A stretch of 64,000 nucleotides of DNA from Hippophae tibetana (lineage: Eukaryota > Streptophyta > Magnoliopsida > Rosales > Elaeagnaceae). The position numbers and the translations under genes were made by a program. Under the pieces are notes generated by a model. That model ran no database searches. It had not been told where the DNA came from and was given only the letters and a program-made list of their open reading frames with translations. Where the stretch lies: NCBI GenBank assembly GCA_037013495.1, contig CM072801.1, positions 72,029,816 to 72,093,815 of the forward strand, in the 5' to 3' direction. Shown here one piece after another: positions 12,445 to 25,536 of this stretch (the first letter of the stretch is position 1; each line of letters starts with the position of its first letter).

Positions 12445-13753
12445 CATAAAAAACACACTATAGTAGTAGTTTTTCTATTCTCATATTTTAAGCATGATTG
12501 CATGGTTTACACTACTTATAGACGTCTTAAAATTTGGTCGCACCCTATTACCTTTTTTTGTGTTCTTGTTCTTTCGGATACCAATTCTATCATTCTAATC
12601 ATGTTTTAAGAAATTCAACCTTTCTTATTCTTTGTGTACCTAGGTACATATGTTGTCCGCGAAAAGGATTTACATTGTTTGGTATCATAGCCTTGGTTGC
12701 TGAAAATGGTTTATCTATATTTATTTATCTACTTTTTGAATTTTAGATTTATAAAAATTTGCTGTTTGATTGTTTTCTAGTTTCTTAAGATATATATCAG
12801 AAAAAAAGAATTAAATTGTGTCCTTAAAGTCGAGTGTTTTCTTTCAATTTTGTTGTCATTCTTTTCCTATTTGGATTTCATTTCGTAGCTTTCCTTAGTT
12901 TCACGGTATTTTTTTCTCGTTATTTCATTTTTGTGTTCAACCAATCTATGTTTTGAAAAAAACAAGAAAGGTACTACAGTTCACAATTTGAAAACAAAAA
13001 GAAGTTATCAATTGGGGTTGAAACTATAAACTGTCATAACTTTTGACTCGTATATCGAAACGACAATTATAATATATCAAATCGAAACATGTTTCCATAC
13101 ATAAAAAACACACTATAGCAGTAGTTTTTCTATTCTCATATTTTAACCGAGATTCCATCGTTTACAATACTTATAGACGTCTTAAAATTTGGTCGCACCC
13201 TATTACCTTTTTTATGTTCTTGTTCTTTCGGATACCAATTCTATCATCTTAATCATGTTTTAAGTAATTCAACCTTTCTTATTCTTTGTGTTCCTAGGTA
13301 CATATGTTGTCTGCGAAAAGGATTTGCATTGTTTGGTATCATAGCCTTGGTTGCTGAAAATGGTTTATCTATATTTATTTATCTGCTTTTTGAATTTAAG
13401 ATTTATAAAAATTTGTCGTTTGATTGTTTTCTACGTTCTTAGGTCACATATCAGAAAAAAGAATTAAATTTTGTCCTTAAAGTCGAGTTTTTTCTTTCAA
13501 TTTTGTTGTCATTCTTTTCCTATTTGGATTTCATTTCGTAGCTTTCCTTAGTTTCACGGTATTTTTTTCTCGTTATTTCATTTTTGTGTTCAACCTATAT
13601 GTGTTTTTGAAAAAAACAAGAAAGTTACTATAGTTCACAATTTCAAAACAAAAAGAAGTTATCAATTGGGGTTGAAACTATAAACTGTTATAACTTTTGA
13701 CTCGTATATCGAAACGATTATTATAATATATCAAATCGAAACATGTTTCCATA
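12445..13753 (+). repeat. Anchor pair 20-21 (third copy)
   Basis: Nearly identical to 8518-9826 at an offset of 3927 bp, sharing aaccgag, acaatactta and the single-base-shortened atgttttgaaaaaaac. One visible private change is cattctaatc (about 12593), where the second copy has catcctaatc. It belongs to the second copy of the six-unit block. Confidence 0.85.
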
Positions 13754-14039
13754 CATAAAAAACACACTATAGCAGTAGTTTTTCTATTCACATATTTTAA
13801 CCCAGATTCCATCGGTAACACTACTTATAGACGTCTTAAAATTTGGTCGCACCCTACTACCTTTTTTTATGTTCTTGTTCTTTCGGATACCAATTCTATC
13901 ATCTTAATCATGTTTTAAGTAATTCAACCTTTCTTATTCTTTGTGTTCCTAGGTACATATGTTGTCCGCGAAAAGGATTTGCATTGTTTGGTATCATAGC
14001 CTTAGTTGCTGAAAATGGTTTATCTATATTTATTTATCT

Positions 14040-14694
14040 GCTTTTTGAATTTTAGATTTATAAAAATTTGTCGTTTGATTGTTTTCTACGTTCTTAAGTC
14101 ACATATCATAAAAAAGAATTAAATTTTGTCCTTCAAGTCGAGTTTTTTCTTTCAATTTTGTTGTCATTCTTTTCCTATTTGGATTTCATTTGCTAGCTTT
14201 CCTTACTTTCACGGTATTTTTTTCTCGTTATTTCATTTTTGTGTTCAACCTATCTATGTTTTTGAAAAAAACAAGAAAGTTACTACAGTTCACCATTTCA
14301 AAACAAAAAGAAGTTATCAATTGGGGTTGAAACTATAAACTATCATAACTTTTGACTCGTATATCGAAATGATTATTATAATTTATCAAATCGAAACATG
14401 TTTCCATACATAAAAAACACACTATAGCAGTAGTATTTCTATTCACATATTTTAACCTAGATTCCATCGTTTACACTACTTATAGACGTCTTAAAATTTG
14501 GTCGCACCCTATTACCTTTTTTTGTGTTCTTGTTCTTACGAATTCCAATTCTATCATCTTAACCATGTTTTAAGCAATTCAACCTTTCTTATTCTTTGTA
14601 TTCATAGGTACATATGTTATTCGCGAAAAGGATTTGCATTGTTTGGTATCATAGCCTCGGTTGCTGAAAATGGTTTATCTATATTTATTTATCT
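14040..14694 (+). repeat. Extra single unit inside copy 2 of the six-unit block
   Basis: This 655-bp segment has no counterpart at the equivalent place in copy 1. It is not in phase with the landmark: it runs from the middle of unit 22 to the middle of unit 23. It contains caccatttcaaaac, aactatcat, attataatttatc, cagtagtatttctattcac and cctagattcc. That set is found together again around 18240-18400 (units 28-29), which suggests the donor was of that type. Breakpoint uncertainty is about 34 bp because the flanks match. Confidence 0.8.
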
Positions 14695-17600
14695 CCTTTT
14701 TGAATGTTAGATTTATTAAAATTTGTCATTTGTTTGTTTTCTAATTTCTTAAGTCAGATATCAGAAAAAAGAATTAAATTGTGTCCTTAAAGTCGAGTGT
14801 TTTCTTTCAATTTTGTTGTCATTCTTTTCCTATTTGGACTTGATTTCGTAGCTGGCCTTAGTTTCACGGTATTTTTTTCTCGTAATTTCATTTTTGTGTT
14901 CAACCTATCTATGTTTTTGAAAAAAACAAGAAAGTTACTACAGCTTACAATTAAAAAACAAAAAGAAGTTGTCAATTGGGGTTGAAACTATAAACTTTCA
15001 TAACTATTGACTCTTATATCGAAACGACTATTATAATATATCAAATCGAAACATGTTTCCATACATAAAAAACACACTATAGCAGTAGTTTTTCTATTCT
15101 CATATTTTGACCCAGATTCCATCGTTTACACTACTTATAGACGTCTTAAAATTTGGTCGCACCCTATTACCTTTTTTTGTGTTCTTGCTCTTTCGGATAC
15201 CAATTCTATCATCTTATTATGTTTTAAGCAATTCAACCTTTCTTATTCTTTATGCTCCTAGGTACATATGTTGTCCGTGAAAAGGATTTGCATTGTTTGG
15301 TATCATAGCCTTGGTTGCTAAAAATCGTTTATCTATATTTATTTATCTATTTTTTGAATTTTAGATTTATAAAAATTTGTCCTTTGATTGCTTTCTACTT
15401 TCTTAAGTCAGATATCAGAAAAAAGAATTAAATTGTGTCCTTCAAGTCGAGGGTTTTCTTTCAATTTTGGTGTCATTCTTTTCCTATTTGGATTTCATTT
15501 GCTAACTTTCCTTAGTTCCACGGTTTTTTTTTCTCGTTATTTCATTTTTGTGTTCAACCTATCTATGTTTTTGAGAGAAACAAGAAAGTTACTACAGTTC
15601 ACAATTTCAAAACAAAAAGAAGTTATCAATTGGCGTTAAAACTGTAAACTGTTATAACTTTTGACTCTTATATCGAAATGACTATTATAATATATCAAAT
15701 CGAAGCATGTTTCGATACATAAAAAACACACTATAGCAGTAGTTTTTCTATTCTCATATTTTAACCCTGATTCCATCGTTTACACTACTTATAGACGTCT
15801 TAAAATTTGGTCGCACCCTATAACCTTTTTTTGTGTTCTTCCTCTTTCGGATACCAATTCTATCATCTTAATATGTTATAAGCAATTCAACCTTTCTTAT
15901 TCTTTGTGCTCCTAGGTACATATGTTGTCCGCGAAAAGGATTTGCATTGTTTGGTATCATAGCCTTGGTTGCTAAAATTGGTTTATCTATATTTATTTAT
16001 CTATTTTTTGAATTTTAGATTTATAAAAATTTGACCTTTGATTGCTTTCTACTTTCTTAAGTCAGATATCAGAAAAAAGAATTAAAATGTGTCCTTCAAG
16101 TCGAGTGTTTTCTTTCAATTTTAGTGTCATTCTTTTCCTATTTGGATTTCATTTGCTAACTTTCCTTAGTGTCACGGTATTTTTTTCTCGTTATTTCATT
16201 TTTGTGTTCAACCTATCTATGTTTTTGAAAGAAACAAGAAAGTTACTACAGTTCACAATTTCAAAACAAAAAGAAGTTATCAATTGGCGTTAAAACTGTA
16301 AACTGTTATAACTTTTGACACTTATATCGAAATGACTATTATAATATATCAAATCGAAGCATGTTTCGATACATAAAAAACACACTATAGCAGTAGTTTT
16401 TCTATTCTCATATTTTAACCCTGATTCCATGGTTTACACTACTTATAGACGTCTTAAAATTTGGTCGCACCCTATTACCTTTTTTTGTGTTCTTGTTCTT
16501 TCGGATACCAATTCTATCATCTTAATCATGTTTTAAGCAATTCAACCTTTCTTATTCTTTGTGTTCCTAGGTACATATGTTGTCCGCGAAAAGGATTTGC
16601 ATTGTTTGGTATCATAGCCTTGATTGCTGAAAATGGTTTATCTATATTTATTTATCTGCTTTTTGAATTTTAGATTTATAAAAATTTGTCATTTGATTGT
16701 TTTCTACTTTCTTAAGTGAGATATCAGAAAAAAGAATTAAATTGTGTCCTTAAAGTCGAGTGTTTTCTTTCAATTTTGTTGTCATTCTTTTCCTATTTGG
16801 ATTTCATTTCGTAGCTTTCCTTAGTTTCACGGTATTTTTTTCTCGTTATTTCATTTTTGTGTTCAACCTATCTATGTTTTTGAAAAAAACAAAAAAGTTA
16901 CTACATTTCACAATTTCAAAACAAAAAGAAGTTATCAATTGGGGTTGAAACTATAAACTGTCATAACTTTTGACTGGTATATCGAAACGATTATTATAAT
17001 ATATCAAATCGAAACATGTTTCCATACATAAAAAACACACTATAGGAGTAGTTTTTCTATTCACATATTTTAACCTAGATTCCATCGTTTACACTACTTA
17101 TAGACGTCTTAAAATTTGGTCGCACCCTATTACCTTTTTTTGTGTTCTTGTTCTTTCGAATTCCAATTCTATCATCTTAATCATGTTTTAAGCAATTCAA
17201 CCTTTCTTATTCTTTGTGTTCCTAGGTACATATGTTGACCGCGAAAAGGATTTGCATTGTTTGGTATCATAGCCTTGGTTGCTGAAAATGGTTTATCTAT
17301 ATTTATTTATCTACTTTTTGAATTTTAGATTTATAAAAATTTGTCGTTTGATTGTTTTCTACTTTCTTAAGTGAGATATCATAAAAAAGAATTAAATTGT
17401 GTCCTTAAAGTCGAGTGTTTTCTTTCAATTTTGTTGTCATTCTTTTCCTATTTGGATTTGATTTCGTAGCTGGCCTTAGTTTCACGGTATTTTTTTCTCG
17501 TTATTTCATTTTTGTGTTCAACCTATATATGTTTTTGAAAAAAACAAGAAAGTTACTACAGCTCACAATTAAAAAACAAAAAGAAGTTGTCAATTGGGGT

Positions 17601-18335
17601 TGAAACTATAAACTTTCATAACTATTGACTCTTATATCGAAACGACTATTATAATATATCAAATCGAAACATGTTTCCATACATAAAAAACACACTATAG
17701 CAGTAGTTTTTCTATTCTCATATTTTGACCCAGATTCCATCGTTTACACTACTTATAGACGTCTTAAAATTTGGTCGCACCCTATTACCTTTTTTTGTGT
17801 TCTTGCTCTTTCGGATACCAATTCTATCATCTTAATATGTTTTAAGCAATTCAACCTTTCTTATTCTTTGTGCTCCTAGGTACATATGTTGTCCGCGAAA
17901 AGGATTTGCATTGTTTGGTATCATTGCCTTGGTTGCTAAAAATGGTTTATCTATATTTATTTATCTATTTTTTGAATTTTAGATTTATAAAAATTTGTCC
18001 TTTGATTGCTTTCTACTTTCTTAAGTCAGATATCAGAAAAAAGAATTAAATTGTGTCCTTCAAGTCGAGTGTTTTCTTTCAATTTTGGTGTCATTCTTTT
18101 CCTATTTGGATTTCATTTGCTAACTTTCCTTAGTTTCACGGTATTTTTTTCTCGTTATTTCATTATTGTGTTCAACCTGTCTATGTTTTTGAAAAAAACA
18201 AGAAAGTTACTACAGTTCACAATTTCAAAACAAAAAGAAGTTATCAATTGGGGTTGAAACTATAAACTATCATAACTTTTGACTCGTATATCGAAACGAT
18301 TATTATAATTTATCAAATCGAAACATGTTTCCATA

Positions 18336-18990
18336 CATAAAAAACACACTATAGCAGTAGTATTTCTATTCACATATTTTAACCTAGATTCCATCGTTTA
18401 CACTACTTATAGACGTCTTAAAATTTGGTCCCACCATATTACCTTTTTTTTTGTTCTTGTTCTTTCGAATTCCAATTCTATCATCTTAATCATGTTTTAA
18501 GCAATTCAACCTTTCTTATTCTTTGTGTTCCTAGGTACATATGTTGTCCGCTAAAAGGATTTGCATTGTTTAGTATCATAGCCTTGATTGCTGAAAATGG
18601 TTTATCTATATTTATTTATCTGCTTTTTGAATTTTAGATTTATAAAAATTTGTCGTTTGATTGTTTTCTACTTTCTTAAGTCAGATATCAGAAAAAAGAA
18701 TTAAATTGTGTCCTTAAAGTCGAGTGTTTTCTTTCAATTTTGTTGTCATTCTTTTCCTATTTCGATTTCATTTCGTAGCTTTCCTTAGTTTCACTGTATT
18801 TTTTTCTCCTTATTTCATGTTTGTGTTCAACCTATCTATGTTTTTGAAAAAAACAAGAAAGTTACTACAGTTCACCATTTCAAAACAAAAAGAAGTTATC
18901 AATTGGAATTTAAACTATAAACTGTCATAACTTTTGACTCGTATATCGAAACGACTATTATAATATATCAAATCGAAACATGTTTCCATA
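18336..18990 (+). repeat. Unit 29, relative of unit 1
   Basis: It shares with unit 1 the tattcac and cctagattcc front, an accatatta stretch, ccgctaaaagg instead of ccgcgaaaagg, and caccatttcaaaac. The two are 28 units (18335 bp) apart. Private changes include gtcccacc, tttagtatc, ccttgattgctg and attggaatttaaac. It marks the transition from Domain I to Domain II. Confidence 0.7.
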
Positions 18991-21900
18991 CATAAAAAAC
19001 ACACTATAGCATTATTTTTTCTATTCTCATATTTTAACCTAGATACCATCGTTTACACTACTTATAGACGTCTTAAAATTTAGTCGCACCCTATTACCTT
19101 TTTTTTTGTTCTTGTTCTTTCGAATTCGAATTCTATCATCTTAACCATGTTTTAAGCAATTCAACCTTTCTTATTCTTTGTATTCATAGGTACATATGTT
19201 ATTCGCGAAAAGGATTTGCATTGTTTGGTATCATAGCCTCGGTTGCTGAAAATGGTTTATCTATATTTATTTATCTACTTTTTGAATGTTAGATTTATAA
19301 AAATTTGTCATTTGTTTGTTTTCTAATTTCTTAAGTCAGATATCAGAAAAAAGATTTAAATTGTGTCCTTAAAGTCGAGTGTTTTCTTTCAATTTTGTTG
19401 TCATTCTTTTCCTATTTGGATTTGATTTCGTAGCTGGCCTTAGTTTCACGGTATTTTTTTCTCGTAATTTCATTTTTGTGTTCAACCTATCTATGTTTTT
19501 GAAAAAAACAAGAAAGTTACTACAGCTCACAATTAAAAAACAAAAAGAAGTTGTCAATTGGGGTTGAAACTATAAACTTTCATAACTATTGACTCTTATA
19601 TCGAAACGACTATTATAATATATCAAATCGAAACATGTTTCCATACATAAAAAACACACTATAGCAGTAGTTTTTCTATTCTCATATTTTGAACCAGATT
19701 CCATCGTTTACACTACTTATAGACGTCTTAAAATTTGGTCGCACCCTATTACCTTTTTTTGTGTTCTTGCTCTTTCGGATACCAATTCTATCATCTTAAT
19801 ATGTTTTAAGCAATTCAACCTTTCTTATTCTTTGTGCTCCTAGGTACATATGTTGTCCGCGAAAAGGATTTGCATTGTTTGGTATCATAGCCTTGGTTGC
19901 TAAAAATGGTTTATCTATATTTATTTATCTATTTTTGAATTTTAGATTTATAAAAATTTGTCCTTTGATTGCTTTCTACTTTCTTAAGTCAGATATCAGA
20001 AAAAAGAATTAAATTGTGTCCTTCAAGTCGAGTGTTTTCTTTCAATTTTGGTGTCATTCTTTTCCTATTTGGATTTCATTTGCTAACTTTCCTTAGTTTC
20101 ACGGTATTTTTTTCTCGTTATTTCATTTTTGTGTTCAACCTATCTATGTTTTTGAAAGAAACAAGAAAGTTACTACAGTTCACAATTTCAAAACATAAAG
20201 AAGTTATCAATTGGCGTTAAAACTGTAAATTGTTATAACTTTTGACTCTTATATCGAAATGACTATTATAATATATCAAATCGAAGCATGTTTCGATACA
20301 TAAAAAACACACTATAGCAGTAGTTTTTCTATTCTCATATTTTAACCCTGATTCCATGGTTTACACTACTTATAGACATCTTAAAATTTGGTCGCACCCT
20401 ATTACCTTTTTTTTGTGTTCTTGCTCTTTCGGATACCAATTCTATCATCTTAATATGTTTTAAGCAATTCAACCTTTCTTATTCTTTGTGCTCCTAGGTA
20501 CATATGTTGTCCGCGAAAAGGATTTGCATTGTTTGGTATCATAGCCTTGTTTGCTAAAAATGGTTTATCTATATTTATTTATCTATTTTTTGAATTTTAG
20601 ATTTATAAAAATTTGTCCTTTGATTGCTTTCTACTTTCTTAAGTCAGATATCAGAAAAAAGAATTAAATTGTGTCCTTCAAGTCGAGTGTTTTCTTTCAA
20701 TTTTGGGGTCATTCTTTTCCTATTTGGATTTCATTTGCTAACTTTCCTTAGTGTCACGGTATTTTTTTCTCGTTATTTCATTTTTGTGTTCAACCTATCT
20801 ATGTTTTTGAAAGAAACAAGAAAGTTACTACAGTTCACAATTTCAAAACAAAAAGAAGTTATCAATTGGCGTTAAAACTGCAAACTGTTATAACCTTTGA
20901 CTCTTATCTCGAAATGACTATTATAATATATCAAATCGAAGCATGTTTCGATACATAAAAAACACACTATAGCAGTAGTTTTTCTATTCTCATATTTTAA
21001 CCCTGATTCCATGGTTTACACTACTTATGGACGTCTTAAAATTTGGTCGCACCCTATTACCTTTTTTTGTGTTCTTGTTCTTTCGGATACCAATTCTATC
21101 ATCTTAATCATGTTTTAAGCAATTCAACCTTTCTTATTCTTTGTGTTCCTAGGTACATATGTTGTCCGCGAAAAGGATTTGCATTGTTTGGTATCATAGC
21201 CTTGGTTGCTGAAAATGGTTTATCTATATTTATTTATCTGCTTTTTAAATTTTAGATTTATAAAAATTTGTCGTTTGATTGTTTTCTACTTTCTTAAGTC
21301 AGATATCAGAAAAAAGAATAAAATATTGTCCTTAAAGTCGAGTGTTTTCTTTCAATTTTGTTGTCATTCTTTTCCTATTTGGATTTGATTTCGTAGCTGG
21401 CCTTAGTTTCCCGGTATTTTTTTCTCGTTATTTCATTTTTGTTCTCAACCTATCTATGTTTTTGAAAGAAACAAGAAAGTTACTACAGTTCACAATTTCA
21501 AAAGAAAAAGAAGTTATTAATTGGCGTTAAAACTGTAAACTGTTATAACTTTTGACTCTTATATTGAAATGACTATAATAATATATCAAATGGAAGCATG
21601 TTTCGATACATAAAAAACACACTATAGCAGTAGTTTTTCTATTCTCATATTTTAACCCTGATTCCATGGTTTACACTACTTATAGACGTCTTAAAATTTG
21701 GTCGCACCCTATTACCTTTTTTGTATTCTTGTTCTTTTGGATACCAATTCTATCATCTTAATCATGTTTTAAGCAATTCAACCTTTCTTATTCTTTGTGT
21801 TCCGAGGTACATCTGTTGTCCGCGAAAAGGATTTGCATTGTTTGGTATCATAGCCTTGGTTGCTGAAAATGGTTTATCTATATTTATTTATCTGCTTTTT

Positions 21901-22261
21901 GAATTTTAGATTTATAAAAATTTGTCGTTTGATTGTTTTCTACTTTCTTAAGTGAGATATGAGAAAAAAGAATTAAATTGTGTCCATAAGTCTAGTGTTT
22001 TCTTTCAATTTTGTTGTCATTCTTTTCCTATTTGGATTTCATTTCGTAGCTGGCCTTAGTTTCACCGTATTTTTTTCTCGTTATTTCATTTTTGTGTTCA
22101 ACCTATCTATGTTTTTGAAAAAAACAAGAAAGTTACTACAGTTCAAAATTTCAAAACAAAAAGAAGTTATCAATTGGGGTTGAAACTATAAACTGTCATA
22201 ACTTTTTACTCGTATATCGAAACGATTATTATAATATATCAAATCGAAACATGTTTCCATA
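18991..22261 (+). repeat. Domain II block 1 (units 30-34)
   Basis: Five units. Unit 30 has tttagtcgcacc and gaattcgaattc; unit 31 has gaaccag and gctctttcgg; unit 32 has ccctgattcc and gacatc; units 33-34 have ccctgattccatgg. A shared slip (tctatttttgaatt, one T short) and a c-to-t variant aaaacataaagaag link units 31-32 to units 41-42 at an offset of 6546 bp. That makes block 3, not the adjacent block 2, its closest match in this part. Confidence 0.75.
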
Positions 22262-22739
22262 CATAAAAAACACACTATAGCAGTAGGTTTTCTATTCACA
22301 TATTTTAACCTAGATTCCATCGTTTACACTACTTATAGACGTCTTAAAATTTAGTCGCACCCTATTACCTTTTTTTTTGTTCTTGTTCTTTCGAATTCGA
22401 ATTCTATCATCTTAACCATGTTTTAAGCAATTCAACCTTTCTTATTCTTTGTATTCATAGGTACATATGTTATTCATGAAAAGGATTTGCATTGTTTGGT
22501 ATCATAGCCTCGGTTGCTGAAAATGGTTTTTTATCTATATTTATTTATCTACTTTTGAATGTTAGATTTATAAAAATTTGTCATTTGTTTGTTTTCTAAT
22601 TTCTTAAGTGAGATATCAGAAAAAAGAATTAAATTGTTTCCTTAAAGTCGAGTGTTTTCTTTCAATTTTGTTGTCATTCTTTTCCTATTTGGATTTGATT
22701 TCCTAGCTGGCCTTAGTTTCACGGTATTTTTTTCTCGTA

Positions 22740-24048
22740 ATTTCATTTTTGTGTTCAACCTATCTATGTTTTTGAAAAAAACAAGAAAGTTACTACAGCT
22801 CACAATTAAAAAACAAAAAGAAGTTGTCAATTGGGGTTGAAACTATAAACTTTCATAACTATTGACTCTTATATCGAAACGACTATTATAATATATCAAA
22901 TCGAAACATGTTTCCATGCATAAAAAACACACTATAGCAGTAGTTTTTCTATTCTCATATTTTGAACCAGATTCCATCGTTTACACTACTTATAGACGTC
23001 TTAAAATTTGGTGGCACCCTATTACCTTTTTTTGTGTTCTTGTTCTTTCGGATACCAATTCTATCATCTTAATCATGTTTTAAGCAATTCAACCTTTCTT
23101 ATTCTTTGTGTTCCTAGGTACATATGTTGTCCGCGAAAAGGATTTGCATTGTTTGGTATCATAGCCTTGGTTGCTAAAAATGGTTTATCTATATTTATTT
23201 ATCTATTTTTTGAATTTTAGATTTATAAAAATTTGTCCTTTGATTGCTTTCTACTTTCTTAAGTCAGATATCAGAAAAAAGAATTAAATTGTATCCTTCA
23301 AGTCGAGTGTTTTCTTTCAATTTTGGTGTCATTCTTTTCCTATTTGGATTTCATTTGCTAACTTTCCTTAGTGTCACGGTATTTTTTTCTCGTTATTTCA
23401 TTTTTGTGTTCAACCTATCTATGTTTTTGAAAGAAACAAGAAAGTTACTACAGTTCACAATTTCAAAACAAAAAGAAGTTCTCAATTGGCGTTAAAACTG
23501 CAAACTGTTATAACTTTTGACTCTTATATCGAAATGACTATAATAATATATCAAATAGAAGCATGTTTCGATACATAAAAAACACACTATAGCAGTAGTT
23601 TTTCTATTCTCATATTTTAACCCTGATTCCATGGTTTACACTACTTATAGACGTCTTAAAATTTGGTCGCACCCTATTACCTTTTTTGTGTTCTTGTTCT
23701 TTTGGATACCAATTCTATCATCTTAATCATGTTTTAAGCAATTCAACCTTTCTTATTCTTTGTGTTCCTAGGTACATCTGTTGTCCGCGAAAAGGATTTG
23801 CATTGTTTGGTATCATAGCCTTGGTTGCTGAAAATGGTTTATCTATATTTATTTATCTGCTTTTTGAATTTTAGATTTATAAAAATTTGTCGTTTGATTA
23901 TTTTCTACTTTCTTAAGTGAGATATCAGAAAAATGAATTAAATTGTGTCCTTAAAGTCTAGTGTTTTCTTTCAATTTTGTTGTCATTCTTTTTCTATTTG
24001 GATTTCATTTCGTAGCTTTCCTTAGTTTCACCGTATTTTTTTCTCGTT
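22740..24048 (+). repeat. 1309-bp dimer, first copy
   Basis: Sequence from about 22740 recurs 1309 bp downstream (24049 to about 25357). Diagnostic bases include cagctcacaattaaaaaac, gaaccag, ccctgattccatgg, cttgttcttttgg and gtctagtg. I counted about 11 differences by eye, so identity is near 99%. The left limit lies where ctcgtaattt changes to ctcgttattt. The two copies are directly adjacent. Confidence 0.8.
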
Positions 24049-25357
24049 ATTTCATTTTTGTGTTCAACCTATCTATGTTTTTGAAAAAAACAAGAAAGTT
24101 ACTACAGCTCACAATTAAAAAACAAAAAGAAGTTGTCAATTGGGGTTGAAACTATAAACTTTCATAACTATTGACTCTTATATCGAAACGACTATTATAA
24201 TATATCAAATCGAAACATGTTTCCATACATAAAAAACACACTATAGCAGTAGTTTTTCTATTCTCATATTTTGAACCAGATTCCATCGTTTACACTACTT
24301 ATAGACGTCTTAAAATTTGGTCGCACCCTATTACCTTTTTTTGTGTTCTTGTTCTTTCGGATACCAATTCTATCATCTTAATCATGTTTTAAGCAATTCA
24401 ACCTTTCTTATTCTTTGTGTTCCTAGGTACATATGTTGTCCGCGAAAAGGATTTGCATTGTTTGGTATCATAGCCTTGGTTGCTAAAAATGGTTTATCTA
24501 TATTTATTTATCTATTTTTTGAATTTTAGATTTATAAAAATTTGTCCTTTGATTGCTTTCTACTTTCTTAAGTCAGATATCAGAAAAAAGAATTAAATTG
24601 TGTCCTTCAAGTCGATTGTTTTCTTTCAATTTTGGTGTCATTCTTTTCCTATTTGGATTTCATTTGCTAACTTTCCTTAGTGTCACGGTATTTTTTTCTC
24701 GTTATTTCATTTTTGTGTTCAACCTATCTATGTTTTTGAAAGAAACAAGAAAGTTACTACAGTTCACAATTTCAAAACAAAAAGAAGTTATCAATTGGCG
24801 TTAAAACTGCAAACTGTTATAACTTTTGACTCTTATATCGAAATGACTATAATAATATATCAAATAGAAGCATGTTTCGATACATAAAAAACACACTATA
24901 GCAGTAGTTTTTCTATTCTCATATTTTAACCCTGATTCCATGGTTTACACTACTTATAGACGTCTTAAAATTTGGTCGCACCCTATTACCTTTTTTGTTT
25001 TCTTGTTCTTTTGGATACCAATTCTATCATCTTAATCATGTTTTAAGCAATTCAACCGTTCTTATTCTTTGTGTTCCTAGGTACATCTGTTGTCCGCGAA
25101 AAGGATTTGCATTGTTTGGTATCATAGCCTTGGTTGCTGAAAATGGTTTATCTATATTTATTTATCTGCTTTTTGAATTTTATATTTATAAAAATTTGTC
25201 GTTTGATTGTTTTCTACTTTCTTAAGTGAGATATCAGAAAAAAGAATTAAATTGTGTCCTTAAAGTCTAGTGTTTTCTTTCAATTTTGTTGTCATTCTTT
25301 TCCTATTTGGATTTCATTTCGTAGCTTTCCTTAGTTTCACCGTATTTTTTTCTCGTT
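24049..25357 (+). repeat. 1309-bp dimer, second copy
   Basis: This is the adjacent downstream copy of 22740-24048. Private changes include gtcgattg, ttgttttcttg, caaccgttc and ttttatatttataa. After 25357 it diverges (gtgttgaacc, then cagttcaaaatttc instead of cagctcacaatt). That marks the right edge of the duplication to within about 60 bp. Confidence 0.8.
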
Positions 25358-25536
25358 ATTTCATTTTTGTGTTGAACCTATCTATGTTTTTGAAAAAAAC
25401 AAGAAAGTTACTACAGTTCAAAATTTCAAAACAAAAAGAAGTTATCAATTGGGGTTGAAACTATAAACATTCATAACTTTTGAGTCTTATATCGAAACGA
25501 TTATTATAATATATCAAATCGAAACATGTTTCCATA

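Larger units (their letters stand above)
11983..16564 (+). repeat. Six-unit block, copy 2, carrying one extra unit (4582 bp)
   Basis: This directly abuts copy 1, so the two form a tandem duplication. It is longer by 4582 - 3927 = 655 bp, exactly one unit. The match to copy 1 shifts register between 14006 and 14694 and continues to 16586. At that point copy 1 reads ccgtg, because it has already entered copy 2, while copy 2 reads ccgcg. The end is therefore ambiguous over 22 bp. Confidence 0.9.
1..18990 (+). repeat. Domain I: units 1-29, irregular 2-, 6- and 7-unit duplications
   Basis: Unit starts: 1, 656, 1311, 1967, 2621, 3280, 3935, 4590, 5245, 5899, 6554, 7209, 7864, 8518, 9173, 9827, 10482, 11136, 11790, 12445, 13100, 13754, 14409, 15064, 15718, 16372, 17027, 17682, 18336. 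The front of each unit separates into variants such as cgcagattcc with aattataggcg (units 3, 10, 12), cccag with gacatc (4, 6, 11), aagcatgattgcatgg (7, 14, 20), tttgaccc (13, 17, 24, 28) and ccctgattcc (18, 19, 25, 26). Blocks of these variants repeat, but no single fixed period covers the domain. The right boundary is arbitrary within about 2 kb. Confidence 0.8.
22262..25536 (+). repeat. Domain II block 2 (units 35-39)
   Basis: It opens with the same tttagtcgcacc and gaattcgaattc unit. Its remaining four units are two near-identical dimers (units 36-37 and 38-39). Unit 35 is 657 bp because of extra T bases in aatggttttttatc (about 22524-22535), partly offset by one T lost downstream. A single-base variant, gttattcatg, occurs near 22470. 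Confidence 0.75.

Noticed and set aside
10205-19567. EcoRI- and EcoRV-like sites and gaattcgaattc as regulatory or attachment sites
   Set aside because: They are variants of ordinary unit sequence, present or absent according to unit type, without any flanking features suggesting integration or regulation.
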